From contig OX419336.1 of the NCBI GenBank assembly GCA_948470475.1, positions 32,765,915 to 32,829,914 of the forward strand: DNA of 64,000 nt, read 5' to 3'. The DNA comes from Galaxea fascicularis (taxonomy: Eukaryota > Cnidaria > Anthozoa > Scleractinia > Euphylliidae). Below, piece by piece: positions 14,301-41,465 of the stretch (within the stretch, counting starts at the first letter, position 1; every line of letters starts with the position of its first letter). The notes under the pieces were generated by a model, which did not search any database, was not told the DNA's origin, and saw only the letters and a list, made by a program, of their open reading frames with translations. Made by a program: the position numbers and the translations under genes.

Positions 14301-15135
14301 GTTTAAATAGAGATAACGCGATTTTTTTCGCTAAAATGCGTTACATACATTGGCCTATCACTCTGACCTATTGTGGCTATGTGGGTATACAACTCAAGTG
14401 GCCACAATCTCTGATAGCGACGAAAGAGCTAACTTTGTATGTACAGAGCATCCTACAATCAGATTTGTCTGGTGTTAAATATTCTTTGGTGAAGTAAAAG
14501 CTATGAAAGGAATCAAAACCGTCGCAACACGAAACTTATTTTTTTAAGTTACAGACAGGTATTAATAATTCTAGCATATTTCTCGCGGTCTTCTTTTCTT
14601 TCCTTTTCTTTTTTCAGCTAATCATTAGCATCACACACAAATTAGTTCTTGCTCTCTTGAAAAAAAACATAACGGTTTTAACTGACGAGCAGGGCTTCGT
14701 ATTTGACCATAAAAATACTCTGACATTGTGATTTCGGCCTGGCAGTCAGCCACCAGAGCGGAGGGCCATCAATGAATCGTGACCGCGGCATCTAAGGCCG
14801 TAGACTTTTCCCACTTTAACGAATCTTTCTCTTGTTGGCGATACTAGATTTTTTAGCAGAACGATTCACTGACCGAGCTTAATTGGCAGTGAAAGTAAGC
14901 CACAATTAATCTTTTGATAGCGTTCCTAAATTCAAAACTCATTTTGCGTTTCTAAACTAATGCAAATTCTGAATGCCAAAAGAAGAAGAAGTCATGAACT
15001 CCGGCTGTTGAATCCAAACCCATTTCAAACTTAAACGATAAATCGCACGCACAAATGAGTGAAGCTTAAAATAGAGAAAACATTACAAAAGTCTTTAGTT
15101 ATTTGTACTTACAGGAGGAGAAAGAACACCCTCAT
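1..15135 (-). CDS. Secreted polybasic aromatic-rich repeat protein gene (novel, partial, multi-exon)
   Basis: I do not recognise this family. Ten minus-strand exons chain in frame: 15135-15113, 12004-11841, 7187-7134, 6536-6243, 5826-5782, 5197-5150, 3334-3302, 2056-1568, 473-426, and 27-1 (continues off the window). All use GT-AG sites, mostly GTAAGT-like donors. Intron 1 is phase 2 and every later intron is phase 1. The model gives at least 408 residues: signal peptide (about 1-16, hydrophobic VFFLLLYGVAIV), acidic propeptide (about 17-36), furin-type RVKR (37-40), then basic segments. The mature part is extremely rich in Arg, Lys, Trp and Tyr, so a secreted polycation is inferred: an antimicrobial precursor, a matrix protein or a partner of polyanions. 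The exon at 6243-6536 has the weakest splice sites and could be a cassette exon. More mini-exons may have been missed, and the C-terminus lies outside the window. Confidence 0.7.
127..425. other. Intron sequence, pyrimidine-rich plus-strand stretch
   Basis: Intron 9 of the minus-strand polybasic gene (28-425). Bases 225-325 are a C/T-rich low-complexity run on the plus strand. No other feature seen. Confidence 0.5.
426..473 (-). CDS. Polybasic gene exon 9 (48 bp)
   Basis: Acceptor TCTGGTTTCCCCCGTAG, donor GTGAGTAA, phase 1 to phase 1. Encodes RPSRRGRRMRRRKLR plus split codons. Confidence 0.55.
474..1017. other. Intron sequence without recognisable gene
   Basis: Left part of intron 8 of the polybasic gene. 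Bases 900-1015 form a purine/pyrimidine-rich inverted stretch (gagagagg... against ccctctctcc). No coding evidence. Confidence 0.4.
1018..1292 (-). mobile_element. tRNA-derived SINE
   Basis: Reading the minus strand from about 1290: an A box in a tRNA-like context (GTGGCCGAGTGGTTAGGGCG), a B box (GGGTTCAAATCCC), an unrelated body, and a tail ending AATAAAG plus (ATT)n at 1018-1050. A/B-box spacing, the non-tRNA body and the simple tail say SINE rather than a functional tRNA gene. Confidence 0.7.
1568..2056 (-). CDS. Polybasic gene exon 8: nine tandem 18-residue Arg/Trp/Tyr units
   Basis: Acceptor TTCTTCCTGTGTTATATAG, donor GTAAGTAG, phase 1 to phase 1, 489 bp. The 162 complete codons divide into nine units of 18. 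The clearest three are GRYQIKAFNRWCYLRRSR, GKWYVKYLRQWHRVIRQG and TRWYLRYRRKLYHLRRTP. By hand count there are 46 Arg, 20 Lys, 15 Trp, 12 Tyr, 8 Phe and no Asp or Glu. All six Arg codons are used, so this is not simple-repeat DNA. If the donor is not used, the frame stops two codons later (TAG at 1562-1560) and this would be a terminal exon. Confidence 0.7.
2255..2530. repeat. Palindromic MITE-like repeat, copy 1
   Basis: Two nested inverted repeats. The first is around 2310-2336 (gcgggccgtac / gtacggcccgc). The second has arms 2396-2436 and 2484-2523, built on ttactaacctcg and tccgtactgtaagttacgga. The same modules occur in inverse orientation at 24945-25240. Confidence 0.6.
2531..3301. other. 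Intron sequence, nothing recognised
   Basis: Intron 7 of the polybasic gene (2057-3301). No repeat family or exon recognised here on either strand. Confidence 0.4.
3302..3334 (-). CDS. Polybasic gene exon 7: oligo-arginine micro-exon (33 bp)
   Basis: Acceptor CCTTTTGATTACAG, donor GTAACAAC, phase 1 to phase 1. Encodes RRRRRLRRLR between split Ala and Gly codons. Very short, so support rests on the splice signals, phase and composition. Confidence 0.5.
3540..4081 (+). mobile_element. 5'-truncated LINE 3' end (CR1/L2-like)
   Basis: Bases 3590-3796 encode, with no stop in one plus frame, the C-terminal end typical of CR1/L2-like ORF2: a NIGKQSISF segment, an IWKDLP motif, a hydrophobic/basic KKIKHYLL segment, then a stop. 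An AT-rich 3' UTR follows, ending in AATAAAG plus (ATT)n at 4056-4079. Everything upstream is missing, as in a normal truncated LINE insertion. Confidence 0.6.
4141..4328. mobile_element. Fold-back MITE with near-perfect 66-bp arms
   Basis: Arms 4151-4216 and 4253-4318 are reverse complements with one mismatch in 66. Pairing continues weakly to 4141 and 4328 (tatacac / gtgtata). The loop is about 36 bp. No coding capacity. Confidence 0.8.
4620..4750 (-). mobile_element. tRNA-derived SINE head
   Basis: Minus strand: GTGGCTCAGTGGTAGAG (A box) then GGTCGTGGATTCGACCCC (B box), about 35 bp apart, in a non-tRNA context. The body continues to about 4620. Confidence 0.6.
5150..5197 (-). CDS. Polybasic gene exon 6 (48 bp)
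   Basis: Acceptor CATTTTCAACAG, donor GTAAGTAA, phase 1 to phase 1. Encodes WRKHVNLVRVCLTIR. The upstream intron holds a MITE at 5227-5487 whose edge lies about 30 bases from the acceptor. Confidence 0.55.
5227..5487. mobile_element. MITE, 261 bp
   Basis: Terminal inverted repeats agagcggctttcaat (5227) and attgaaagccgctct (ending 5487), 15 bp perfect and extending imperfectly. Inside are several CCAAT/ATTGG-type boxes (tgattggccag, aaccaatgag, tgattggctc). A related sequence without clear ends lies at 13385-13540. Confidence 0.65.
5527..5546. repeat. (CT)n microsatellite
   Basis: About 20 bases of ct repeat. Confidence 0.8.
5782..5826 (-). CDS. Polybasic gene exon 5 (45 bp)
   Basis: Excellent acceptor (CTCTTTCTTTCAG) and donor GTAAGTTC. 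Phase 1 to phase 1. Encodes FGRKPRSGSICFGK plus split codons; two Gly and one Cys. The preceding and following exons join it without breaking the frame. Confidence 0.55.
6243..6536 (-). CDS. Polybasic gene exon 4: Ser/Glu-rich tandem-repeat spacer (possible cassette exon)
   Basis: A 294-bp phase-1/phase-1 exon encoding 97 residues. It holds about 3.5 copies of a 21-24 residue repeat built on TSFEHVxSFxESxxTFCN, one Cys per repeat, with Ser, Thr and Glu dominating. This is the opposite chemistry to the rest of the protein. The acceptor (TTTGCCAG) lacks a good pyrimidine tract and the donor is GTACAT, so usage is uncertain. Skipping it would keep the frame. An acidic spacer or intramolecular shield for the cationic parts is inferred. 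Confidence 0.45.
6799..7064 (+). repeat. Dispersed repeat family P, copy 1
   Basis: Contains the segments catgaggcgaagccgaat, gcaaatgcaagttgaag, tatttatttgggaataaaac and gaggactattact. Copies: 11075-11365 (same strand, near identical) and 56430-56630 (inverse). No coding capacity; MITE-like, class unknown. It ends about 70 bases before the polybasic gene's exon at 7134. Confidence 0.65.
7134..7187 (-). CDS. Polybasic gene exon 3: single 54-bp repeat-like unit
   Basis: Acceptor TTTTTTTACTAG, donor GTAAGGC, phase 1 to phase 1, exactly 54 bp. Encodes PSKRFRITTRYGNLHIS. The KRF..I......HI pattern resembles the KRYFINLGKRWVKI unit of the big exon at 1568-2056. One exon therefore corresponds to one 18-residue unit. 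Confidence 0.6.
7669..13948 (+). CDS. Hypothetical three-exon gene antisense to the polybasic gene
   Basis: I do not recognise this protein. Exons 7669-7865, 13685-13797 and 13833-13948 join in phase (phase 2, then phase 1) to a 141-residue product. The start ATG is at 7669, donor GTAAGTGA; exon 2 acceptor is TATTTTCAG. Exon 3 ends ENLVLSM then TAG. No signal peptide or known motif is seen; it is mixed charged/hydrophobic and looks soluble. Oddities: the second intron is only 35 bp, short for an animal, and both introns contain exons of the minus-strand gene. Exon 3 (opening WDQLVLISYNDFNQHF) looks protein-like. Linking exon 1 to exons 2-3 across 5.8 kb is inference from phase alone, and intermediate exons may exist. 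Confidence 0.35.
7890..8980. other. Intronic region, AT-rich, no clear feature
   Basis: No recognisable coding sequence or repeat. A short (ATC)n run lies at 8580-8603. Confidence 0.35.
9146..9300 (+). mobile_element. tRNA-derived SINE
   Basis: A box tggtccagtggttggggc and B box ggttccgggttcaagtccc (9202-9220), followed by a non-tRNA body. The phrase gttcaactcctcgg is shared with the SINE at 1018-1292, so the two belong to one family. Confidence 0.65.
9355..10155 (-). mobile_element. Penelope-like element remnant carrying a GIY-YIG endonuclease
   Basis: Bounded by inverted copies of tatcaacggagttgataatgt (9359) and acattatcaactccgttga (10129), as expected for Penelope-like pseudo-LTR ends. 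The minus strand at 9828-9545 encodes a broken GIY-YIG domain: VIYCITCTLC, then LYIGETGRRLGDRF, FREHLRDVEKNDKDASKPVA, then HFNLHNH. There is one stop after CTLC, a frameshift near 9735 and further stops. The CxxC then YIGETGR arrangement is characteristic of Penelope endonucleases. Confidence 0.7.
9545..9828 (-). pseudogene. Penelope GIY-YIG endonuclease domain, broken
   Basis: Catalytic signature LYIGETGR with a downstream Arg and a His-rich segment; in-frame stops and a frameshift rule out function. The domain normally follows the reverse transcriptase on the same strand. Here the only nearby RT is on the opposite strand. Confidence 0.65.
10251..11033. repeat. 40-bp inverted repeats around the Penelope RT fragment
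   Basis: Left arm ggcatatgctaaaacccaga continues into cgatagacgatagacga. The right arm is its reverse complement. Beyond them tcaaatattt and ccaaatgcg on the left are mirrored on the right, so the palindrome extends outward. Confidence 0.65.
10298..10905 (+). pseudogene. Penelope-like reverse transcriptase C-terminal fragment, broken
   Basis: Open from 10298 to about 10625 (SLWDISREELKLF, ETTFLTTVVYKG, TFQYTHFSSCHPPG), then stops and frame changes, ending LKDILVRAKL at 10903. FLxTxVYKG, YTHxSSCHP and LKDILVRAKL are typical of the thumb/linker of Penelope-like RTs. The catalytic YxDD region is absent. Flanked by 40-bp inverted repeats at 10251-10292 and 10990-11033. Confidence 0.7.
11053..11375 (+). 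repeat. Dispersed repeat family P, copy 2
   Basis: Near-identical to 6799-7064 in the same orientation (gaggcgaagccgaat, gttagcaaatgcaagttga, aggactattactgatagtcc). It abuts the inverted-repeat unit described at 10251-11033. Confidence 0.65.
11841..12004 (-). CDS. Polybasic gene exon 2: signal peptide end, acidic propeptide, furin-type site
   Basis: Strong acceptor (ACGTTTCAG) and donor (GTAAGTTG). It encodes 54 residues starting YGVAIVTSDIRSS, then an acidic run (SSDGEDD), then RVKR, then a Gly/Pro/Lys-rich stretch ending SPDERK. Enters phase 2 and leaves phase 1. RVKR fits the R-X-K/R-R proprotein convertase consensus, so the first 40 residues are probably removed. Confidence 0.65.
12283..12610. 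repeat. Poly-G and (CGGTTTT)-like low-complexity tract
   Basis: A run of about 15 G at 12296-12311 is followed by about 300 bases of degenerate cggttttt/gcggtttt repeats, strongly G/T on the plus strand. No coding evidence. Confidence 0.6.
12611..13684. other. Intronic region
   Basis: Within intron 1 of the polybasic gene. A splice-like minus segment at about 12786-12842 (ends CAG, then GTAAGTTTT) does not fit the required phase and could at most be an untranslated or alternative exon. A MITE-like piece lies at 13385-13540. Confidence 0.3.
13949..15112. other. Intronic region, no gene recognised
   Basis: Left part of intron 1 of the polybasic gene. Nothing beyond short AT-rich runs. Confidence 0.35.
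15113..15135 (-). CDS. Polybasic gene exon 1: start codon and signal peptide start
   Basis: ATG at 15135-15133 is followed by seven codons and two bases (MRVFFLL plus CT), then donor GTAAGTAC. Joined to the next exon it gives MRVFFLLLYGVAIVTSD, a standard n-region plus hydrophobic core. The phase-2 junction completes a Leu codon, which decided this start. Confidence 0.65.
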
Positions 15136-17400
15136 GCCGGGGACGCCCAAACCTAGGAGCGATCCTTACCCATGAAGGGGATTCCAGACAAAGAACCCAG
15201 TTTGACCAAGTACCTTTTAATCTATCAGACATTCCTTTGCATTTATTCATCGTTTCACTTTGCTGTTTGTTTATAACATCAAACCAAAACTCAGGCAGGT
15301 ACAAGAAAACGCTGACATTGACCCGTTTTATTTTGCCTTCCGGTACCATGGCATTTCAGACTCGGAGTCGCGAGAAAAGAAAGCCATGTTATTACTAAAA
15401 CACGACATCTAGCTCTGCGCGTCTTCTTGCTGAGCGGGTCATGCCTTCGATTACAGCCGAGAATGTCACCAAAGGTAGCCTGAATCTCCACTGCATAACA
15501 ACTTTTCTGAAATAAAAAAACTGCTAAATAACACCTGCTAATCATTGGAAACAACTTAATTTATTAATACAGCACAAGCTGACGAAAAATGTGAATTAAT
15601 AACCATACGCTAAGACTCTACTTCCTTCACTTCGCCACACAAGTCACTACAAAAAAATACTGTTTTTAGGTCATTTTAAAACATCGCCATCTACGGAAAA
15701 AAATTTAAGCTTCGCAATAAAACTTGCAGGATACTATTTACACAGCCAGGGGGTTCAATGAGAAAAAAAAATTTTTTTTTTTCATTTGGATTCGAAAAGA
15801 AAATATTTTTACTCTTGACCATCGTCTCAAAGTGAACACCTGCCAAGATCATTTGACTCCGTTAACCATTTCAACAAGCCAAAATGCCAAACAAAAGCAA
15901 CGGTTGTCAGTAACTGAAAAGTGATATCACTAGAGTAAAATTCCCGAAAGGTATCACACAAGTAAAATGACAGAGTGCCACAAGATTAAGGCTTAAAACA
16001 TCTTGTTTAACTAAAGGGAAATAATGTTGTCATTATTACTGAGCAAAACGTTATGTTTCTTCTCGTCTGGACGTTATGTACTCCGCCGATCGACTAACTC
16101 TTATGCACGACGAAAAATGTGTGAAAAGGTTCGCCCAAAAAAAAAAATAGAATTCCCTTAGAGGAGTAACATGCTTATTCAATTTCAAACACGTCCACGA
16201 TGGAAACAACGAAACAAATTTCAACAAATTAATTTGCTATTTTCAAGCTTAGGGCAACAGTCTATTTCAATGGTCATACCCACCACACATTGTGCGGCTT
16301 CATTGTTAGTGCCGCGCTGGGGGTAAATCACTCTACACCGGGTAGCCGTTCTTACTTGTGTTTTTGTAACTTAACAGTCAGTATTCGAATTAACGCTGGA
16401 GCTCGCTGAATTAATTCCTCAGCTGAACTTAACAATTTTTGAGACTTCTTCCATTTTGTTTGCAACCAAAAAAAGGTAAAGAGCATTCACGTATAAAGCA
16501 CAATCCTCTTAGTATTTTTCCCAGTTGTTCTTTTTCTCATTAAAGGGAAGACCAAAACCGGTCATGAACGTCTGGCCTTAGTAAACAAACAAAATGTTAG
16601 CTGGTCCCTCTCTTCCAAACTCAAGTACAAAACAAACCGCACACACACACACACACACACTAAGTAAAAACTGCTTACGCGCGGTTTTCTGACTTCGCCA
16701 TTACAAAAGATAAAATTATCCATCTCTCTGTACTTTGTATGAGGTACAGTCACAAAAAAGAAAATAATTTAATACTTTTTTAGAAAATTGTAGTATTAAC
16801 AATGCCGCGAACGTGGGATTTTAAACATCCGAATCCGCGAAGTCAACAAAAATGACAAGTATTTTTGTTTCTTTCTTTCTTCAGTGTTTTATCGCGGGCA
16901 ACCCAGTTCTAAAAAAGGTTTCTTAGCCAAAAACATGTTATGTGAGACGCGAAAATGGACAATAGTTTAATTAAATAAAAGCTAACGCTTCATTATTTAT
17001 AAAAGGAAACTGATATGGCGTTTTACAAATTTAACTCATAATCTAAAAGAGAGTCCCATGTGATAGCTATGGTGTTTGAAAACCAACTTTGCGCGTGCGT
17101 CGATTGATGTCCCAGTTGGCACAGTCCTTATGATTTATCTCCTGGTAAGGTATGGTCAACAGGTAGCCCCAGTGAGATTCCGACGATTATTAGGGAAACT
17201 GACCTATCAAGAACAGTCTTGTATATTGCGACGAGAACAGAGGCGTTTGATTCACGAAGAAATCGTTCACTTTGAGTCAAAATCAATGACTTCTGACGAA
17301 AACCGCGAGTCACTGTCACTGAACTTGTTTCTATAACATAATAATCAGGAACAGGTCATGTACCCCAGTTTCAACAGACAGGTGGTCTCTTGAGTTTCCT
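15136..17400. other. Upstream region of the polybasic gene
   Basis: Expected to hold the promoter and 5' UTR of the gene starting at 15135, but no clear TATA box or initiator could be fixed by eye. Minus-strand open frames at 15291-15554 were not linked to any exon. An (AC)n run lies at 16641-16660. Confidence 0.3.
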
Positions 17401-17479
17401 GTTTATATTTAAATCCATCCAAATGTGACTGTATCTTGTGTCGGAGGCAATACGCTTGCAGCAGTATGCACATGACATC

Positions 17480-18220
17480 TTGGCGGCCGAACGGTCAAAG
17501 CGAACTCAACTAAAAAACCTGACACCTGATCGACGGAAGTCGACTGTGCTTGGTGTCATCACGCAACGCTCCTCCTGACAAATGTTGCGTGACGACACTG
17601 AAAACGGCTGCGGGCGACTACTAGACTGACTGTGGCAAAATGATGGACTGCCTGACTGGCTAAATTACTTTGTCGTCACTGCATACCTATTGTCGCATCA
17701 CGAGAACTAAGTCATGGGAGGAATGCGCGACTGCCTAAGCAAAAGATCCGCAGTGAGTCGGAGTGACATGGTCACCGCCACCAGGGGAGGAGGGAGGGGC
17801 GAAAAGCAATCCCTGCTGGCAATCCCGTCAAACTGCAGGATTTCACCCTCTGCTACCCAGTATGCGTAGCAAGCGTTCCCGGTGGCCGTCAGCCACATTC
17901 TGGCTGCGCGAAAATTGGGGAGAGAGCAATAAATGGAGGACAGGGGAGGAACCCCGTCCTGTTTGCTCTCTCCCTAATGTTTTGCGCAGCCAGAATGCGG
18001 TAAAATCTGTTAGAAAGAGAACGCTTGCTACGCAAGCTATGTGCTGCCCGAATTTTTGGCCAAAAGAAGGCAAAGGATCACACTTGAGCCCGCGCGCAAA
18101 GAATCCCAAGATTAGTGTAATGCAGCATGTTTCTTAGTCTCCTTCACAGCCATTATTAGCGTCATCACGCAACGCTCCTCCCCAGAGTTGCGTGACGGAG
18201 GAGACAACACGTTTCTGTGA
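17480..18220. repeat. Inverted-repeat (MITE-like) cluster
   Basis: The sequence gcgtagcaagcgttc at 17865-17880 is mirrored by gaacgcttgctacgc at 18019-18034. Inner arms gagagagcaataaatg / tttgctctctcccta enclose a gacagggga core. The cluster is flanked on both sides by copies of catcacgcaacgctcctcc (17557, 18162). The tagcaagcgttt module recurs at 48205. Confidence 0.55.
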
Positions 18221-19690
18221 TACGCTCATTATATATGCAGAGAGAACACGTGGCTGAATGGTTCACATAAAGCTTCATGGAACGAAATTTAATATGTAAC
18301 TACATGAAATAATTATATGAGGTAAAAGTTGGCAGGTTAGCCTCAACAGAGTGGAGCCATGTACTGTGGGCCAATATTTGAGATGATTATAGCCAACTTC
18401 ACACATGCCTCTTCCAACACTCTTGTGGAATGTAGATACTAAATATACCCGTCCAAGTATAAAGCTACGATGGAGGATCATTCCAATTTCTCTTTCCAAC
18501 ATTACTACACACAACTGGGTTATCTTATGACAGAGAGAAAGTTACTGTGAAACTCAGAAAACCGTGAACATTTGTGGAATGTCCATTGTGTTGCAAAAGA
18601 AAACCAATCAGAAAATGAAATCCATGCTAGGAAATCAGTGCTAGGAAATCAAGTTGGCTGAAATCCATTTCCAGGACTTACTGGTAACTTTGATGGGTTA
18701 ATACTAGTATTCTTTGGCAGTTGATACCATGGTCTAGGTACAGAACAAATATTCAAAAATTGGTGAATGGGCTATTGCAATTTTGCTGACACAATAGGTT
18801 ACCATAGCAGTAGTATAACATGTCATATGCGCCTATATTTTGCTTGAAGTTATGACAACTCAAAATTGAGCTTGGTGATGCCAGATTCTATTGTCAGGAA
18901 ATATTAACCATATGAAACAAATGCTGAAAAGAAAGTTAAAAATGCACCAGCTATAACAGAAACAAAGAACAAGACTTTTTTTCTCTTGAAGAAAGCAAGT
19001 TGATGAAAAATGAGGATGGGTGGATATTTTAAACTTGATTTACAGCTGCACATATGGCTACCTCTTGACTGAAAACGTCTTGTGGTGCCATAAAAAGATA
19101 TGGTTTCATAGTGTATCCTACCCCTACTGATTCCAGGTCCACAAACACATCAGTCTAGAAATGGCCATTCTTTTCTCATGCTCACTGCTGACAAGAAAGT
19201 GGCTTCCACATGGTCTCAAACATACATTAAGTTCGAAACACACCAAGTGACCAGTCACTAGGACATTTCACAGCCACAACTTCCATCATGTCTGCTGCAA
19301 AGTTGGGACAGTGGTGAGAGCCCATCACAAGAAGGCTGAGTTTATTGGTTCTTTACTCTGCTCTGAGAGGTTTTTCTCTGGGTGTTCTGGTTTACCCCTC
19401 TCCTCATAAACCAACATTTGATTTGATTCAAGATAATTTGATTTAGAGTTCATTTGATTTACAGTCTCCCCAGTTAGTAGAGTGCCTGTGCTTGGCTAGA
19501 AAGATTTGAGACTTAAACGAAGTTATTATTGTTATTGTTATTATTACTGTTATTTTTTATCTGCCCACAGACACACCGCCTTATGTATGTGTAATATTAT
19601 TAGTACGCATCTTGACGTGTCTCTAACAATACACACAAGGCGGGTATCACAGAGACTTGCCACCTGTCACGTTGTTTAGTGAACATTAAG
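18221..19690. other. Intergenic region, one doubtful minus-strand exon
   Basis: Bases 19154-19032 (minus) form a 41-codon open stretch after TTTCTAG, beginning TDVFVDLESVGVGY and ending at TAA. It reads protein-like, but no donor or partner exon was found. Nothing else supported. Confidence 0.2.
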
Positions 19691-20110
19691 TATTATAATC
19701 CATCAAATATTTTCACTAGCACACAATTGGTGTACAATCATCACGTGACTGATTATGCCCCAGTTAAAACCGGAGAATACCACCTATAGCGATGTTTCTC
19801 GTTACATCACCTATTGTTAACAATATTAATGTGCCAACCATAGGTTTATTGGCTGTTGAAACAATGCATGCTATTGTTCGGTGGCTGGCAAATTTGAATA
19901 TCAAAAGAAATTTGACGACAGTGTTTGTAAACAGAAAACATCGCTATTGCCCGTGAGAAATTTTTGAAGGATAATAAAGACAATAGCCTCCATTTGGCTT
20001 TAAAAATGTCTCGGAAAACTGTTCACTTCTGGGAACAGTCCGCGGACAAATATCCCACCATATTTTGGCGCCAAATGGAGACTATTCTTTAGGCTTAAAT
20101 ATTGTTTTAG
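19691..20110. repeat. Dispersed repeat related to 9980-10255 and 11366-11455
   Basis: Shares tccatcaaatattttc, a cacgtg-containing segment and ccggagaat/ccggggaat with the sequences around the Penelope fragments. Later it shares ggataataaagac plus catttgg. Non-coding. Confidence 0.5.
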
Positions 20111-21152
20111 TATATATATTATGCATGCAATTTCAATTCAAACCTTCATAAAAATGCAAACGAGGAATTGAAATTCCTCATTTCGGCTTTTGCGGTAAAG
20201 ATGTAACTCACCGTGTCAACGATTCCTATCCTCCTCAATAATTGCCTAAAGACGAGTTAGCACAGCGAGCACGACTAGCACGACTTGGCGAGAACTAGCG
20301 AACTAGCGGCCATGTTCTGGCCGCTGACAGTGAGGAGGTTTACGCGGGCGCTAAGAGCCTATGAGGAGGCCATCTCATCGTCAACTGTCAGAGCGTTGTT
20401 GTTCGCATTTGCAAGAAAATTATACGGTTGGGCAGACGCAGCCGTTATTTGGCTTGCCTCGCAATTCCCTAACCACCTACGCAGAAGGAATACAATGTTT
20501 CCGTAGGAGGCTAGCAATTCACCTCCCGAAACACAACGGAGGAGGAGTTCGTGACGACCCAGGAGATAACTAGGGCGCGGGTGATAAGGCCTTATAAGAA
20601 AGCAGCGGGTGCTCATAATCCTTTTTGGGTGCTCTCTTAATATTTACTGGAATTTTCAAAAACAGGAGAGCATTTCACAAGGCCTCACGTGAAAGTTGGA
20701 ATTGCCCGGCTCCTAATTTTACCGTATACCGTGCAATAATGTGCAAACCCTAGGGGGAGGGGGCAAGGTAATCGGAATTTAAAGTGGCAAGAAGGTAAAC
20801 ACAAACCCAAAACAAGGACAATAGGGTACTTTGTCTGGATAAAAAAACATCCTTCACGAAAAAGAGGTAAGGAAGTATACAAAACTGGGTTTAGTACTTA
20901 GAACAATGCAAGATAGAGAGAATTTCATTGACCTTGGTTTGATGAACCACAACAACAAATGAATTGAAACCGACTCATCTGATTAGTTTAGCGATCGGTG
21001 ACAACAAACGTGTCACGCATTTCTTTTCCACGTTTGGGTGTTCTCTGGGCTAAACTGTTCTGATTTTTGAACAAGTGGCGGATAACCGAAGTGTAGGTTC
21101 GAACCGCTGTTCGGAAAAGGAGCCCGCGCTTCTCGCAAGACCAGCCGAAGTT
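20111..21152. other. Intergenic, no gene recognised
   Basis: A GC-richer segment at 20280-20580 has open frames on both strands but no homology I can name. Likely repeat-derived. Confidence 0.25.
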
Positions 21153-21363
21153 GAGGGTCCCCTATACTTTTTTCGTGAAACGTGATTGGGACTATTTTTT
21201 TCTCGTGAAACGTGATTTAGGTTTATTTGTTCATTCGTGATTCGTGATTGCCGATATTTGCTTTATCGTGAACGTGAACGAATTTTGGGAATTATCCGTG
21301 ACGCGTGAACAGTCTCAGTATTTTTACGTGAATGCGTTTTCCAAAGTGGTATAGGGGACCCTC
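21153..21363. mobile_element. MITE, 211 bp
   Basis: 15-bp perfect terminal inverted repeats gagggtcccctatac (21153-21167) and gtataggggaccctc (21349-21363). The interior carries several cgtgaaacgtgat-type direct repeats. Confidence 0.7.
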
Positions 21364-22016
21364 GAAGGTGTTTCAAGGCCCAACGAAAATCGCACAAAAT
21401 GATGAATGCAAAGAGGCAGAAGATAAACATTCTATATCCTTATCAGATCGAGCTATACACAACAGATCAGCTTCAAAGCTTAGCTTTTATTGAAGAACCC
21501 GAACCAAACCTCGCAATATCTTCTACAAACGAACAAAGACAGATTACAGATTGCGGATTAGCAATTACTCCTCCGCGATTTACACTGTTTATGAAATGGA
21601 TCAGTACCCTAAATTGCAAAGACGATACTTCCCAAGGCTTTTTGAACGCTCCTCCGTAGCTACCTATTGGTCAAACACGGATTTTGTACTTCATCTATCT
21701 TCATCTATATATACGATAGTGAATCGAATAGATGGATTGAATAGCCGGGATTGCCTTGCAACGTTTTAGTGTTCTTTATCGGTAAGCGTCTTTCGACCAT
21801 CAACTGTTAGATAAGAAATATCACATCTTAAATAAAAAATTCTTGGAAATAAATGTAGGGCAAAGGGTATTATAGCTTTGAAATAGAAAAAATCAAATGC
21901 AACGCAAAACTCGAACGTTCGTGAAAAGTAGAATTCGAACTTTGTTCCCTCTCTCGGCTTGTACCCAATAAGAAACGAGAAAAGAAACGTCAGCAGTCAA
22001 TAGCCAAGTTACCTAG

Positions 22017-22022
22017 TTTATT
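22017..22022 (-). promoter_or_regulatory. Polyadenylation signal of GFUS
   Basis: AATAAA on the minus strand, 57 bases after the stop codon at 22079-22081. Confidence 0.7.
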
Positions 22023-22078
22023 AAGCTATTAATTAGTCTACCTATTATATTATATACTGTGTGAAAGTTTAATTCTCT

Positions 22079-41307
<19,229 letters not shown>

Positions 41308-41344
41308 CTAAGGCTACATATTTTCTATGACATGATATAAAATA

Positions 41345-41465
41345 GTTATGCAACCCTTTGTATAACCGTGGAATATCCCACGAGTCACTTGTATTTTCTG
41401 GTTCTAAAGGCTCGTGTGTATACCAGAAAATACAAGGGATTCGTGGGATATTACCAGTATAACTA
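41345..41465. repeat. Short palindromic element
   Basis: gtggaatatcccacga and gtattttctggt on the left are mirrored by accagaaaatacaag and cgtgggatattacc on the right. Just upstream of the GFUS start, within or near its 5' UTR/promoter. Confidence 0.6.

Noticed and set aside
15095..15554. Longer minus-strand coding exon(s) upstream of 15135
   Set aside because: Two overlapping open frames exist, but neither continues in the frame needed by the downstream exon. The frame that does fit starts at the ATG 15135 and yields a signal peptide.
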